Shown here piece by piece: positions 51,992 through 60,751 of a DNA stretch of 64,000 bases. Made by a program: the position numbers and the translations under genes. Source of the stretch: Chryseobacterium sp. (lineage in GTDB: Bacteria; Bacteroidota; Bacteroidia; Flavobacteriales; Weeksellaceae); NCBI GenBank assembly GCA_027492795.1, contig JAPUEB010000037.1:1-64000 (forward strand). Reading direction: 5' to 3'. Each line of letters opens with the position of its first letter. The stretch's first letter is position 1. Below the pieces are notes generated by a model. The model was given only the letters and a program-made list of their open reading frames with translations. It ran no database searches and had not been told where the DNA came from.

Positions 51992-54417
51992 ATGAAAAAA
52001 CTTTACTTCTTGCTTTCGTTTCTTGTTTGTAACTTTTTCTTTTCGCAGGTAGTGAATATCCAGATGCGAATTTTAAGGCTTATCTTTTGACTGCAAACAG
52101 CAGTAATTATATTGCTAAAAATATTGCAGGAAACAGCGTTAGCATCGACACCAATACAGATGGGGAAATACAGGTTTCTGAAGCCTTATTGATTGCTGAA
52201 ATACAGTTAGTTAACCCTCAAACTAATCAATTCATGAGTGCGATAACATCTATGGATGGAATACAGGGTTTTACCAATTTGAAAAAATTAACTTTAAGTT
52301 TTTTAAATAATCTGTCTTCGATTTCTTTGAACGGTCACACCAACATTATGGAAGTTAACATTGCTGACTGCGATATTCTGTCTAATGTTAACTTTCAAGG
52401 TTGTACATCGCTCAAAACTTTGATCATGACTAGAAACTACGCCCTAACATCTCTTTCAGTTACAAATTTAACAAATCTTGAATTTTTGCAAGTCCCACAA
52501 AATGGTTTAGCATCTATTAATGTTTCTGGTTGTTCTGCGTTGAAAAATTTTTATGTTTGGGATAATTGGTTAACATCCTTGGATTTAAGTAATTTAGTTA
52601 ATTTACTATCTGTAGATGTTTATAACAACAATCTATCGTCGCTTACCCTATTAAATAATAACAGCTTAACTTTACTAAATGCGAGTGGAAACGCATTACA
52701 ATCAATAGCTACAAATCAAAGTCCGTTATTATACAAACTTGTTATAGATAATAACAACTTTAGTAATTTAGCTTTTTCAGGTTTTCCCGGATTAGCAATT
52801 CTAAATTGTAGCAATAACCAATTTACATCGATAGATGTATCTTCGATAAATAACTTAGTTACATTCAGTTGTTCAAATAATCCAAATTTAGCCTATTTAT
52901 TTGTTAAAAATGGAAAAAATAATTTTACGCAAACTCAAAGTCAGTTCTCAAATACTCCCAATTTAGTTTACATTTGTGCTGATGACAATGAAATTAGCGA
53001 CATAAATACTAGGTTGACAAACTATGGGCAAACCAATGTTGTAGTTAACTCGTACTGCTCCTTCACACCTGGAGGAACTTTTTACACTATTCAAGGCAAT
53101 ACGAAATATGATGTTAACGCAAACGGGTGCGATGTAAACGACCCGATGAAGGCATTTCAAAAATTTACTATTACTAACGGAAGTGTTACCGGAAATGTAA
53201 TTGCAAATTCTACCGGTAATTACACTATTCCTGTGCAAGCAGGAAGTCACACCGTAACTCCAATTTTAGAAAATCCGACTTATTTTACTATTTCTCCAAC
53301 TTCATTCACTGCAAATTTCCCTGCACAGGCAAGTCCACTCACGCAAAATTTCTGCATCACATCAAATGGAAATTTCAATGATTTGGAAGTTTTTGTAATT
53401 CCTGTAACCGCCGCTGTTCCTGGCTTCAATGCAAAATATAAACTGGTTTTCAAAAATAAGGGAACTACCACTCAATCAGGAACTCTTACGATGAGTTTTG
53501 ATGATAATTTGATAAATTTCAATACCTCAACTGTTTCTCCAAATACTCAAAGTACAGGAAACTTGAGTTGGAATTTTACTAATCTTACTCCTTTTGAAAC
53601 AAGAGAAATTATTTTAACATTTACTTTAAACACACCAACTGCAACTCCGCCTTTAAACAGCGGGAATATACTTTCGTATAACGTCATAATTAGTGGTGCA
53701 ACTGACGAAACGCCTTCAGACAACAGTTTCGCGCTGAACCAAACCGTTGTAAATTCCTTTGACCCGAACGATAAAACGTGTTTGGAAGGAACTGCAATTT
53801 CCACAGCAAAAGTGGGCGATTATGTTCATTATCTTATCCGTTTTGAAAATAACGGAACTGCAAATGCGCAAAATATTGTGGTGAAAGATGTAATTGATAC
53901 CAATAAATTTGATTTAAACTCGTTAATTGCGCTTAATGGAAGCCACAGTTTTGTAACCAGAATCACGGCTCCAAATACGGTGGAATTTATTTTTGAAAAC
54001 ATTCAATTACCTTTTAATGACGCTACCAACGACGGTTTTGTTACTTTTAAAATAAAGACAAAATCCACGTTGGTTTTGGGTGACACATTCAGCAATTCCG
54101 CAAAAATATATTTTGATTACAACGCACCAATTACGACAAATACTTATACAACAGCCGTTCAAAACATACTTGCAACCAATGAAGTTGAGAACTCAAGAGA
54201 TTTTATGGCTTTTCCAAATCCGGTCGAAAATTTTGTTTATTTTAAAACAAAAGAGAATTTATTGAAAGCAGAAGTGTTTGATGTCTCTGGAAGAATTATT
54301 CTGTCTGTAGGTGTTTCAAATAATTCGGCAGACCTTTCTTCACTTTCCAAGGGAGTTTATCTGATAAAAGTTTTCACAAAAGATAAATCCTATTTGAAAA
54401 AGCTTGTGAAAAAATAA
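51992..54417 (+). pseudogene. Leucine-rich-repeat T9SS surface protein, frameshifted at the signal peptide
   Basis: A signal peptide (KKLYFLLSFLVCNFFFSQ) opens at ATG 51992 in one frame. The mature protein continues only in the -1 frame: EYPDANFKAYLLTANSSN, then an EF-hand-like DTNTDGEIQVSE, leucine-rich repeats (about 250 residues), a DUF11/DUF7619-like domain (VNSFDPNDKTCLEGTAIS, VHYLIRFENNGTANAQNIVVKD) and a C-terminal T9SS sorting domain (AFPNPVENFVYF). The long frame alone (about 52087-54417, 776 residues) lacks an export signal. The shift lies near 52046-52051. A one-base deletion or a sequence error would explain it. Confidence 0.82.
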
Positions 54418-54481
54418 ATTTACGATTTGTAAAGATTTGCATGCAGTTTTTAAGGTAAATTTTTTTTTATGACATTATCAA

Positions 54482-54544
54482 GCACCAGAGGTGCGGATTA
54501 TTGGTAGAAAAATATTGGCGAGAACTGCGGAGCGCCAGAGGCGC
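54482..54544. repeat. Two REP-like hairpins (GCACC-AGA-GGTGC type)
   Basis: GCACC-AGA-GGTGC (54482-54494) and GCGCC-AGA-GGCGC (54532-54544), each followed by a similar stretch containing tattgg. The arms differ but stay paired. Confidence 0.7.
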
Positions 54545-54750
54545 GACATATTGGTTTTCGCATCTTCTCTCGCCACTAACTCAACCAATTTTCACGAATT
54601 TTCTCATTTTTCTTTATTTTTTTTGGATTAGGGAATGAAAAATATCTAAACTTTGGATTTTTAAAAATTTTATTGATATCATTATTTAATTACATATTGA
54701 AAAAACATTTTGGTATTTGATTATCAATTAACTACAAAACAAGCGCAAAG

Positions 54751-54808
54751 TTTGTCATGCTGTAAGCATCTCTACAAAATTATTTAGATTCCTACGGAAT
54801 GACAAACT
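54751..54808. repeat. 58-bp element with 9-bp terminal inverted repeats
   Basis: GTTTGTCAT (54751-54759) and ATGACAAAC (54800-54808) bracket a stretch ending in tcctacggaatgac, a form known from dispersed Bacteroidota repeats. Confidence 0.65.
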
Positions 54809-54882
54809 CTCTACCAATGGAGATTTTGAAATATGAAGTTAAGTAATGTTCTCAAAAATTTTATTTATGATAAATGATAAAT

Positions 54883-54932
54883 TTTGGCTAAAGCCAAAGG
54901 AGATAATCTTTTTAAAGCGGGCTAAAGCCCGC
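54883..54932. repeat. Two GGCTAAAGCC hairpins
   Basis: TTTGGCT-AA-AGCCAAA (54883-54898) and GCGGGCT-AA-AGCCCGC (54917-54932). Stem bases covary around a fixed GCTAAAGC core. Confidence 0.7.
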
Positions 54933-55036
54933 TTCTATTGATGGTATCAACATTCTTTAGACGACAAATTGGATAATTTTTCGTGATTTTTTCCGTTTTT
55001 TTTTATGAATTTCTTCCTTTATGAAAATTCTCTTTC

Positions 55037-55187
55037 GAAGCCCGAAACGTAACTAGCCCTGACTGACTCTTTATTAATATATTTTTAATGGAATCGTCGA
55101 AACTCGTTCCTCGTTTTGTAGCGACATCCTTTTTGTGAGGAGGAACGACGAGCAAAAAGATACAGCGGAGAGCAGGTTCTCGGCTTC
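55037..55187. other. Candidate structured element or RNA, about 150 bases
   Basis: No gene is seen between 54418 and 55294. Within this part, outer arms GAAGCC/GGCTTC (55037-55042/55182-55187) enclose CTTTTTG/CAAAAAG (55129-55135/55153-55159), with GTTCCTC and GAGGAAC also able to pair. The order CATCCTTTTTG ... CAAAAAGATACAGCGGA resembles a widely dispersed flavobacterial intergenic sequence. Strand and function are unknown. Confidence 0.4.
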
Positions 55188-55224
55188 TAAAAAATAAAAA
55201 AAACGCACCCCGAAAGATGCGTTT
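55188..55224 (-). terminator. Terminator of the minus-strand membrane-protein gene
   Basis: AAACGCA/TGCGTTT stem (55201-55207/55218-55224). On the minus strand it is followed by a long T run (complement of the A run at about 55190-55203). It lies about 70 bases past the stop of the gene at 55295. Confidence 0.75.
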
Positions 55225-55294
55225 GAAAAAAGGAGCGGCAGTCAATTATTTATAGAAATTAGGAATTTCCACAAAATAGCCGCCCCCATTAATA

Positions 55295-55705
55295 TTACTT
55301 ATTTTCTTTTATTTCCTCTTTTACTTCTTGCCATTCGTTGTCCTTCAGGTTGCCTTCTATCCTTTCCACTTTCAACATTTGGCGCCAAATACCGAACCAT
55401 GTCATGTAGAGATTGGCTATCCAAACAAGGGCAAAAAATGCGATAATGTAGCCTCGCCAATCTTCGTAAACTAGCTTGAAACCAGTTATCAGCACTAAAA
55501 ACAGCGTTACATAATGGCTGAAACAGTATTCGCAGGTGAAGAGGTAAAAAAACTTTCGTTCCGCTAAAGAATTGCAGTTTTTTGATTTTTTCACACAAAT
55601 TTCACGCGGTTCGCGGAAGATTTCTTCGTGCGTTACCGTCCAAGCTATGCACGCAACAGGCAATGCAAGCAACAGTAAATTGATGACCTGATGTGTGGTT
55701 TCCAT
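55295..55705 (-). CDS. Conserved membrane protein with a CxxC motif
   Basis: The 136-residue protein has three hydrophobic segments (about residues 7-25, 65-80 and 88-108). FTCEYCFSHYVTLF at the start of the second segment holds a CxxC-x2-H cluster that may bind a metal. The C-terminus is charged (VERIEGNLKDNEWQEVKEEIKENK). I do not recognise the family with certainty; a relation to DUF1360-type proteins is possible. A TAAATTTG box lies 7 bases upstream of the ATG. Confidence 0.72.
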   Translation of the reverse strand: METTHQVINLLLLALPVACIAWTVTHEEIFREPREICVKKSKNCNSLAERKFFYLFTCEYCFSHYVTLFLVLITGFKLVYEDWRGYIIAFFALVWIANLYMTWFGIWRQMLKVERIEGNLKDNEWQEVKEEIKENK

Positions 55706-55712
55706 TTGAGTG

Positions 55713-55720
55713 CAAATTTA
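55713..55720 (-). promoter_or_regulatory. -7 box TAAATTTG for the membrane-protein gene
   Basis: Minus-strand TAAATTTG ends 7 bases before the ATG; near-leaderless transcript expected. Confidence 0.5.
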
Positions 55721-55824
55721 GTTTCAGCGGGTTAGAATTATTTTACAGAATTGTTGAAGAATCGTATATAATTTTTAGGTTTTTGGGGTTGATATAAGTC
55801 ATTCAAAACAAGTATTATTAATCT

Positions 55825-55832
55825 TAAATTTG
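55825..55832 (+). promoter_or_regulatory. -7 box TAAATTTG for the SulP gene
   Basis: The box ends 25 bases before the ATG at 55858 (16 before a GTG at 55849). Confidence 0.5.
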
Positions 55833-55857
55833 CATAAAATTTTGAGCAGTGAAAGAA

Positions 55858-57414
55858 ATGCATCTTGAACGGCCGTTTCGATACTACAAATTGATGCTGC
55901 GGCACGATTTCACGGCAGGTTTGACCGTTTTTTTGGTGGCTTTGCCTTTGTGTTTGGGAATTGCCTTGGCTTCCGGAGCGCCGCTTTACGCTGGTTTGCT
56001 TTCGGGAATTATTGGTGGACTTGTGGTGGCGGTAATCAGCGGTTCGCAACTTGCGGTTTCCGGTCCGGCTGCAGGTTTGAGTACGATTGTCGCGGCTTCC
56101 ATTGCGAGTTTGGGGGATTACCGAATTTTTCTTTTAACGGTGATGATTGCGGGAGTTTTTCAAATTTTACTCGGCGTTTTCAAATTGGGTGTTATTGCGA
56201 GTTATTTTCCGAGTTCGGTGATTCGTGGGATGTTGGCTTCTATAGGGATTATTTTGATTTCGAAGCAAATTCCGGTTGCTTTAGGCTATAATGGTGCTAA
56301 ATTTTGGACGACAGATTTTTTCAATAATTTCAGTCCGGAAAATTTGATTCAGAATTTTGAAATTTTCAACAGCCATCTTACGAAAGGTGCGGTTCTCATT
56401 TCCCTGATTTCTTTGGGAATTTTGATTTTTTTAAAGCAACCCAAATTCAAAAAATACAACTACATTCCAGCTCCGTTGACAGTGGTTTTGGTAGGAATTC
56501 TGCTCAATTATATTTTCACGCTTCTAGGTTCTGGATTTGCATTGGATGCAAAACAACTCGTAAAAATTCCCAACAATATTTTCGAAAGCATACAATTTCC
56601 GGAGTTTTCAAAAATTTTCAGCACCGCAGAAATTTGGAAAGACGGTTTGGTGATCGGGATTTTGGCGACTTTGGAAACGCTTCTCTGCATCGAAGCGATG
56701 GACAAACTCGATAAACACAACCGAATTACGCCTGTTAACCGAGAATTGGTAGCGCAAGGAGCCGGAAATTTTTTGTGCGGACTTTTCGGTGCAATTCCTT
56801 TAACAGCCGTAGTTGTGAGAGGTGCAGCCAACAACGACGCAGGTGCGAAAACGAAACAATCTGCCGTAATTCATGGGATTTTGCTTTTGCTTTCGGTTTT
56901 GTTGATTCCGTTTATTATTAATAAAATTCCGTATGCTTCTTTAGCTGCAATTTTGATTATGACAGGATTTGCACTCACGAAACCACAAATTTTTCTTAAA
57001 AACTTCAAACTTGGTTTAGACCAATTTATTCCGTTTATCGTAACGATTGTGGTGGTTTTGATGACAGATTTATTAATTGGCGTTTCCATCGGTTTGCTGT
57101 TTTCCATTTATTACATTGTCCGACACAATTTCAAGGAAAATTATGAGATGACGAAACAGCATTTTCAGGGATTGGATTCTTATAAACTAAAACTTCACGG
57201 AAATGTAACTTTTCTGAATAAAGTCAATATCAAAAACTCTTTGGAAAAAGTTCCGCCCTACTCCGTTCTCACAATCGACGGAACGGATATTCATTTCATC
57301 GATTTTGATATTTTGGAAATTATTTCCGAATTTAAAAGCAAAGCGCATGACCGACATATCGAGCTGCACCTAATTAATATCGAGTTGGTGGAAACTATTG
57401 CGGAGAGACATTGA
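55858..57414 (+). CDS. SulP family anion transporter
   Basis: The 518-residue protein has about 12 membrane segments. FTAGLTVFLVALPLCLGIALASGAPLYAGLLSGIIGG is the SulP opening; SGPAAGLSTIVAASI and GLVIGILATLETLLCIEAMDKLDKHNR are further family motifs. The C-terminal about 80 residues form a partial STAS-like domain (LTIDGTDIHFIDFDILEII). Family members move sulfate or bicarbonate; many Bacteroidota forms lie next to a carbonic anhydrase, which is absent here. I prefer the ATG at 55858; a GTG at 55849 is also possible. Confidence 0.88.
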   Translation: MHLERPFRYYKLMLRHDFTAGLTVFLVALPLCLGIALASGAPLYAGLLSGIIGGLVVAVISGSQLAVSGPAAGLSTIVAASIASLGDYRIFLLTVMIAGVFQILLGVFKLGVIASYFPSSVIRGMLASIGIILISKQIPVALGYNGAKFWTTDFFNNFSPENLIQNFEIFNSHLTKGAVLISLISLGILIFLKQPKFKKYNYIPAPLTVVLVGILLNYIFTLLGSGFALDAKQLVKIPNNIFESIQFPEFSKIFSTAEIWKDGLVIGILATLETLLCIEAMDKLDKHNRITPVNRELVAQGAGNFLCGLFGAIPLTAVVVRGAANNDAGAKTKQSAVIHGILLLLSVLLIPFIINKIPYASLAAILIMTGFALTKPQIFLKNFKLGLDQFIPFIVTIVVVLMTDLLIGVSIGLLFSIYYIVRHNFKENYEMTKQHFQGLDSYKLKLHGNVTFLNKVNIKNSLEKVPPYSVLTIDGTDIHFIDFDILEIISEFKSKAHDRHIELHLINIELVETIAERH

Positions 57415-57474
57415 GGTTGAGGTTGAGGTTGAGGTAAAGGTTGAGGTAAAGGTTGAGGAAAAGGAAAAGGAAAA
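57415..57474. repeat. Hexamer array (ggttga/ggtaaa/ggaaaa) directly after the SulP stop codon
   Basis: Ten contiguous 6-base units start at the base after the TGA. Polymerase slippage here could not alter the protein. Confidence 0.82.
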
Positions 57475-57530
57475 GTGATTAAGTTTTTCCTAAAAACTTA
57501 AATTGATTATCTTTAAATAAATTTTAGGAA

Positions 57531-57857
57531 ATGACATCTGAAGAATATTTCAATCAACTAATTACCGAAATTCCTGATGCAGCTGCAGGAAAAATGTTTG
57601 GAGCAAACGCCATCAAAATGCCGAACGGAAAAGCTGGAGCTTTTTATAAAAACGATAAGTTGATTGTAAAAATTTCTGGAGAAACTTTAGAAGAAGCTTT
57701 GAAATTAAGCGGAGTTGGAATTTTTACCCCAAAAGAAAACCGACCGATGAATCACTGGTATGAAATTCCGTTTGAACATAAAATTGTTTGGAAAAAATAT
57801 GCTGAAATTTCTTGTGCTGATGTTGCAAAGTTAGAAGCGAAACCCAAAAAAATCTAA
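57531..57857 (+). CDS. TfoX N-terminal domain-like protein
   Basis: The 108-residue protein has AAAGKMFGANAIKMPNGKAGAFYKNDKLIVKIS, close to the TfoX N-terminal domain pattern (KMFG... NGK... FA... LYVK). The later GVGIFTPKENRPMNHWYEIP segment fits the same fold. There is no C-terminal TfoX domain. Its role is unknown; competence regulation, as for TfoX, cannot be assumed for stand-alone N-domains. Confidence 0.75.
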   Translation: MTSEEYFNQLITEIPDAAAGKMFGANAIKMPNGKAGAFYKNDKLIVKISGETLEEALKLSGVGIFTPKENRPMNHWYEIPFEHKIVWKKYAEISCADVAKLEAKPKKI

Positions 57858-57877
57858 AAAATAATATTGAAGATTTC

Positions 57878-57957
57878 GCCACTTCGTGGCTTCGAAAAAT
57901 ATGTTCTCATTTATCAAAGGGCTTCACCCTTTGCTGATGATTTCGCCACTTCGTGGC
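57878..57957. repeat. Three hairpins (GCCAC-TTC-GTGGC type) between small genes
   Basis: GCCAC-TTC-GTGGC occurs at 57878-57890 and 57945-57957 as direct copies. CAAAGGG-CTTCA-CCCTTTG (57915-57933) lies between them. Confidence 0.75.
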
Positions 57958-58001
57958 TGCGCAAAAAAATAATTTAAGAGGAAAAAAAATCAAATATAAA
58001 A

Positions 58002-58292
58002 ATGAAGAATTTATCAAAAGAAGAAATCACGGAAATGAATGCTATGATGAAGCAACTGGAAAACGATGTGGAAGAAATGCGCGGATTCAGAGACCAATTG
58101 GAAGCAATTTTAGATCGTTATCACGCGTTGCAAAAATTCACCGATGAAAAATGGCTGCAATATTACGATGATCACGAAAATTTCAGCAATGTAGATTTGG
58201 AAATTTTGAATCAGGATTCTTTGTATAATGCGACTTCGGATGCTTATGCAGAAGCGAAGGAATTGTTGAAAACTGCGGTGAAGTTTTTGTAG
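58002..58292 (+). CDS. DUF4298 domain protein
   Basis: The 96-residue helical protein has a coiled-coil N-terminus (LSKEEITEMNAMMKQLENDVEEMRGF) and the segment KWLQYYDDHENFSNVDLEILNQDSLYNATSD, which fits the DUF4298 pattern as I remember it. Function unknown. It is flanked by palindromic elements on both sides. Confidence 0.72.
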   Translation: MKNLSKEEITEMNAMMKQLENDVEEMRGFRDQLEAILDRYHALQKFTDEKWLQYYDDHENFSNVDLEILNQDSLYNATSDAYAEAKELLKTAVKFL

Positions 58293-58311
58293 TTTTACTT
58301 TTGGAAAAATA

Positions 58312-58361
58312 TTGCCACGAATGCACGAATTGATTTAGCGAAATTCGTGCATTCGTGGCAA
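58312..58361. repeat. 20-bp perfect inverted repeat (GCCACGAATGCACGAAT family), second copy
   Basis: Arms 58312-58331 and 58342-58361 are perfectly complementary with a 10-base loop. They share the sequence of 40940-40986, while the loops differ. Half an arm also occurs at about 32255-32270. Confidence 0.85.
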
Positions 58362-58489
58362 CTTCATAAACCACCCCGTCAAAAATTCTGCGAATTTTCG
58401 CCACCCCTCCAAAGGAGGGGAATTTGCTTCGGTTTTTCATTTCCCTAAAATTCCGTATTTTTAGCAATCAATTTTTAAAATTTTAATTC

Positions 58490-60631
58490 ATGATAAAGAG
58501 AAGTTTTTTGCTTTCGGCAATCATTGTTCCGGCTGTAATGGCTTTTGCGCAGCAATATGGCGGAATGTGGATTCCCACGGAAGTAAACGAAAAGGAAATG
58601 AAAGCAATGGGTCTGAAAATTCCTGCAAAACAATTATTCGATACGCAAAAACCGAGTATTAAAGATGCCGTAGTTCAGTTTGACGGCGGTTGCACCGCGG
58701 AAATTATTTCTCCGAAAGGTTTGCTTTTAACCAACCATCATTGCGGTTACGACAATATTCAAAGTCATTCGACGGTAGAAAATGATTTGTTAACGAACGG
58801 TTTTTGGGCAAAAAATATGGGCGAAGAATTGCCAAATCCTGGAGTTACGGTAGATTTTATTGCTGATATAAAAGAAGTTACCTCTACAATTTTAGCAGCA
58901 ACACAAGGTTTGGAAGGCGCAGATTTAACCAAAAAAATCAATGAAAATATTGAGAATTACAAAAAATCTCAGAAAATTGAAAGCTATCAAACGATTTCTG
59001 TAAAACCGATGTATTACGGAAACAAATACTACGCGTACATTATAGAAACCTATAAAGATGTACGTTTGGTGGGAGCTCCGCCAAGTTCTATCGGGAAATA
59101 TGGTTCGGATACCGATAATTGGGTTTTTCCACGCCACACAGGCGATTTTTCGATGTTTAGAATTTATGCCGACAAAAACAATAAACCTGCAGAATACAGC
59201 AAAGACAACATTCCTTATAAGCCGAAACATTTTCTTCCGGTTTCTATGAAGGAGAAAAAAGAGGGAGATTTTACATTTGTTTACGGATTTCCAGGGAGAA
59301 CGCAGGAATATTTACCCGCAATTGCGGTAGAAAAAATCAGAACCGAGATTGATCCTGCAATGATTAGCGTTCGAGACATCGCGTTGAAAACTTTGGACGA
59401 AAAAATGCGTTCTGATGCTGCAACAAAGATAAAATATGCCTCAAAATATGCAAGCATCGCAAACGCTTGGAAAAAATGGAAAGGCGAAGTAGAAGGTCTT
59501 ACAAAATCTGATGCCGTAGGAAAAAAGCAAAAATATGAGCAGATGTTGATTTCAAAAAATCCTGCTGTGAAAACAACTCTGGATGAGCTGAGCCGACTTT
59601 ACAATGAACAAGCTCCTTATGCTTTAAACCGCTCTTATTATGGGGAAACCGTGAGAAACGCTGAAACTTTAACGCTTGCCAACAACTATTACAATTTTAT
59701 CGCAGCTGTAGAAGCCGGAAAAATGGATGCGAAAACGTTGGAAGGTTTCAAAAACAGACTTGCAGGAGTTTATAAAGATTTCGATGCTGAATTGGATGCA
59801 AAAGTTACCGCAAAATTGCTTGCACATTACGCCAACAAAACTCCGAAACAGTTTTTACCTGCCGGTTTTGAGCAATATAAAAATGAAGCGCAAAATCTTC
59901 AAACCATTGAAAATTTGTCCAAAAATTCTGTGATTACAGGAAGAGGTTCTATCAATGGAGCGACCACATACTCTGACATTAATAAAGTTTTTGCAGACCA
60001 GAATGCATTGGTTCAAAATTTAAAAAATGACCCTTTGATGAAGTTGTTTTCGACTCTCAGAGAGGGTTATATGACTTCCACTGATGGAAAAGTAACTTCT
60101 TTGCAACAGCAAATTGATGCCAATCAGAAGAAATTTATGGCGCAACAAATGGAAACCGACAAAGACCGCAAATTTTTTCCTGATGCGAACTCAACTCTTC
60201 GTGTAACTTATGGAAAAGTAGCGGGTGCCAATCCGAGAGATGCTTTGTATTACGGTTATCAAACCCATTTAAGCGGTGTGATTGAAAAATATATTCCAGG
60301 AGATTACGAGTTTGATTTACCGAAAAAACTCATCGATTTATACAACAAAAAAGATTACGGAATCTATAAAAATTCAAACGGTGATGTTCCTGTAAACTTC
60401 ACGGCTACCAATCATACAACAGGAGGAAATTCGGGAAGTCCAGCTTTGGATGCTTACGGAAATTTAATCGGTTTGAACTTCGACAGACAGTGGGAAGGAA
60501 CGATGAGCGACATTAACTACGACCCAAAATTCTCCAGAAATATTATGGTGGATACGAAGTATATCCTTTTCATCATCGATAAATTTGCCAATTCAAGGTG
60601 GTTGATTGATGAGATGAAGGTGTTGAAGTAA
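58490..60631 (+). CDS. S46 family dipeptidyl-peptidase, DPP11-like
   Basis: The 713-residue secreted serine peptidase has a signal peptide (residues 1-20) and the S46 opening QQYGGMWIPTEV. KGLLLTNHHCGYD holds the catalytic histidine, DNWVFPRHTGDFSMFRIYADK the aspartate and TGGNSGSPALD the serine (Ser648). Arg666 in GLNFDRQWEG is 18 residues after the serine, the spacing of Ser655 to Arg673 in Porphyromonas gingivalis DPP11. That arginine gives preference for acidic residues, whereas DPP7 has glycine. It releases dipeptides from peptide N-termini in the periplasm. Substrate preference is inferred. Confidence 0.93.
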   Translation: MIKRSFLLSAIIVPAVMAFAQQYGGMWIPTEVNEKEMKAMGLKIPAKQLFDTQKPSIKDAVVQFDGGCTAEIISPKGLLLTNHHCGYDNIQSHSTVENDLLTNGFWAKNMGEELPNPGVTVDFIADIKEVTSTILAATQGLEGADLTKKINENIENYKKSQKIESYQTISVKPMYYGNKYYAYIIETYKDVRLVGAPPSSIGKYGSDTDNWVFPRHTGDFSMFRIYADKNNKPAEYSKDNIPYKPKHFLPVSMKEKKEGDFTFVYGFPGRTQEYLPAIAVEKIRTEIDPAMISVRDIALKTLDEKMRSDAATKIKYASKYASIANAWKKWKGEVEGLTKSDAVGKKQKYEQMLISKNPAVKTTLDELSRLYNEQAPYALNRSYYGETVRNAETLTLANNYYNFIAAVEAGKMDAKTLEGFKNRLAGVYKDFDAELDAKVTAKLLAHYANKTPKQFLPAGFEQYKNEAQNLQTIENLSKNSVITGRGSINGATTYSDINKVFADQNALVQNLKNDPLMKLFSTLREGYMTSTDGKVTSLQQQIDANQKKFMAQQMETDKDRKFFPDANSTLRVTYGKVAGANPRDALYYGYQTHLSGVIEKYIPGDYEFDLPKKLIDLYNKKDYGIYKNSNGDVPVNFTATNHTTGGNSGSPALDAYGNLIGLNFDRQWEGTMSDINYDPKFSRNIMVDTKYILFIIDKFANSRWLIDEMKVLK

Positions 60632-60694
60632 GTGAATGGTGAATGGTGAATGGTGAATGGTCAATTGTGAATAGTGAATGGTCAATGGTAAATA
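60632..60694. repeat. Nine-unit heptad array (gtgaatg family) directly after the DPP11 stop codon
   Basis: Nine in-register 7-base units (gtgaatg ×4, gtcaatt, gtgaata, gtgaatg, gtcaatg, gtaaata) begin at the base after the stop codon and run into the terminator. Confidence 0.82.
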
Positions 60695-60697
60695 GTT

Positions 60698-60731
60698 AAA
60701 AAAATCCGCAGAAATTTCTGCGGATTTTTTT
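60698..60731. terminator. Bidirectional terminator between convergent genes
   Basis: A perfect palindrome with 17-base arms centred at 60714/60715: an A run, ATCCGCAGAAA and its complement, and a T run. It serves DPP11 on the plus strand and the secreted paralogue on the minus strand. Confidence 0.92.
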
Positions 60732-60751
60732 AATTTTCAAGAAAATTCTAT

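Noticed and set aside
55003-55245. Minus-strand reading frame of 80 codons in the gene-free stretch
   Set aside because: It is read from the structured element and the terminator; no protein family features.
58183-58467. Minus-strand reading frame of 94 codons
   Set aside because: It runs through the DUF4298 gene, the 20-bp palindrome and other repeat DNA; it shows no domain and is a by-product of repeats.
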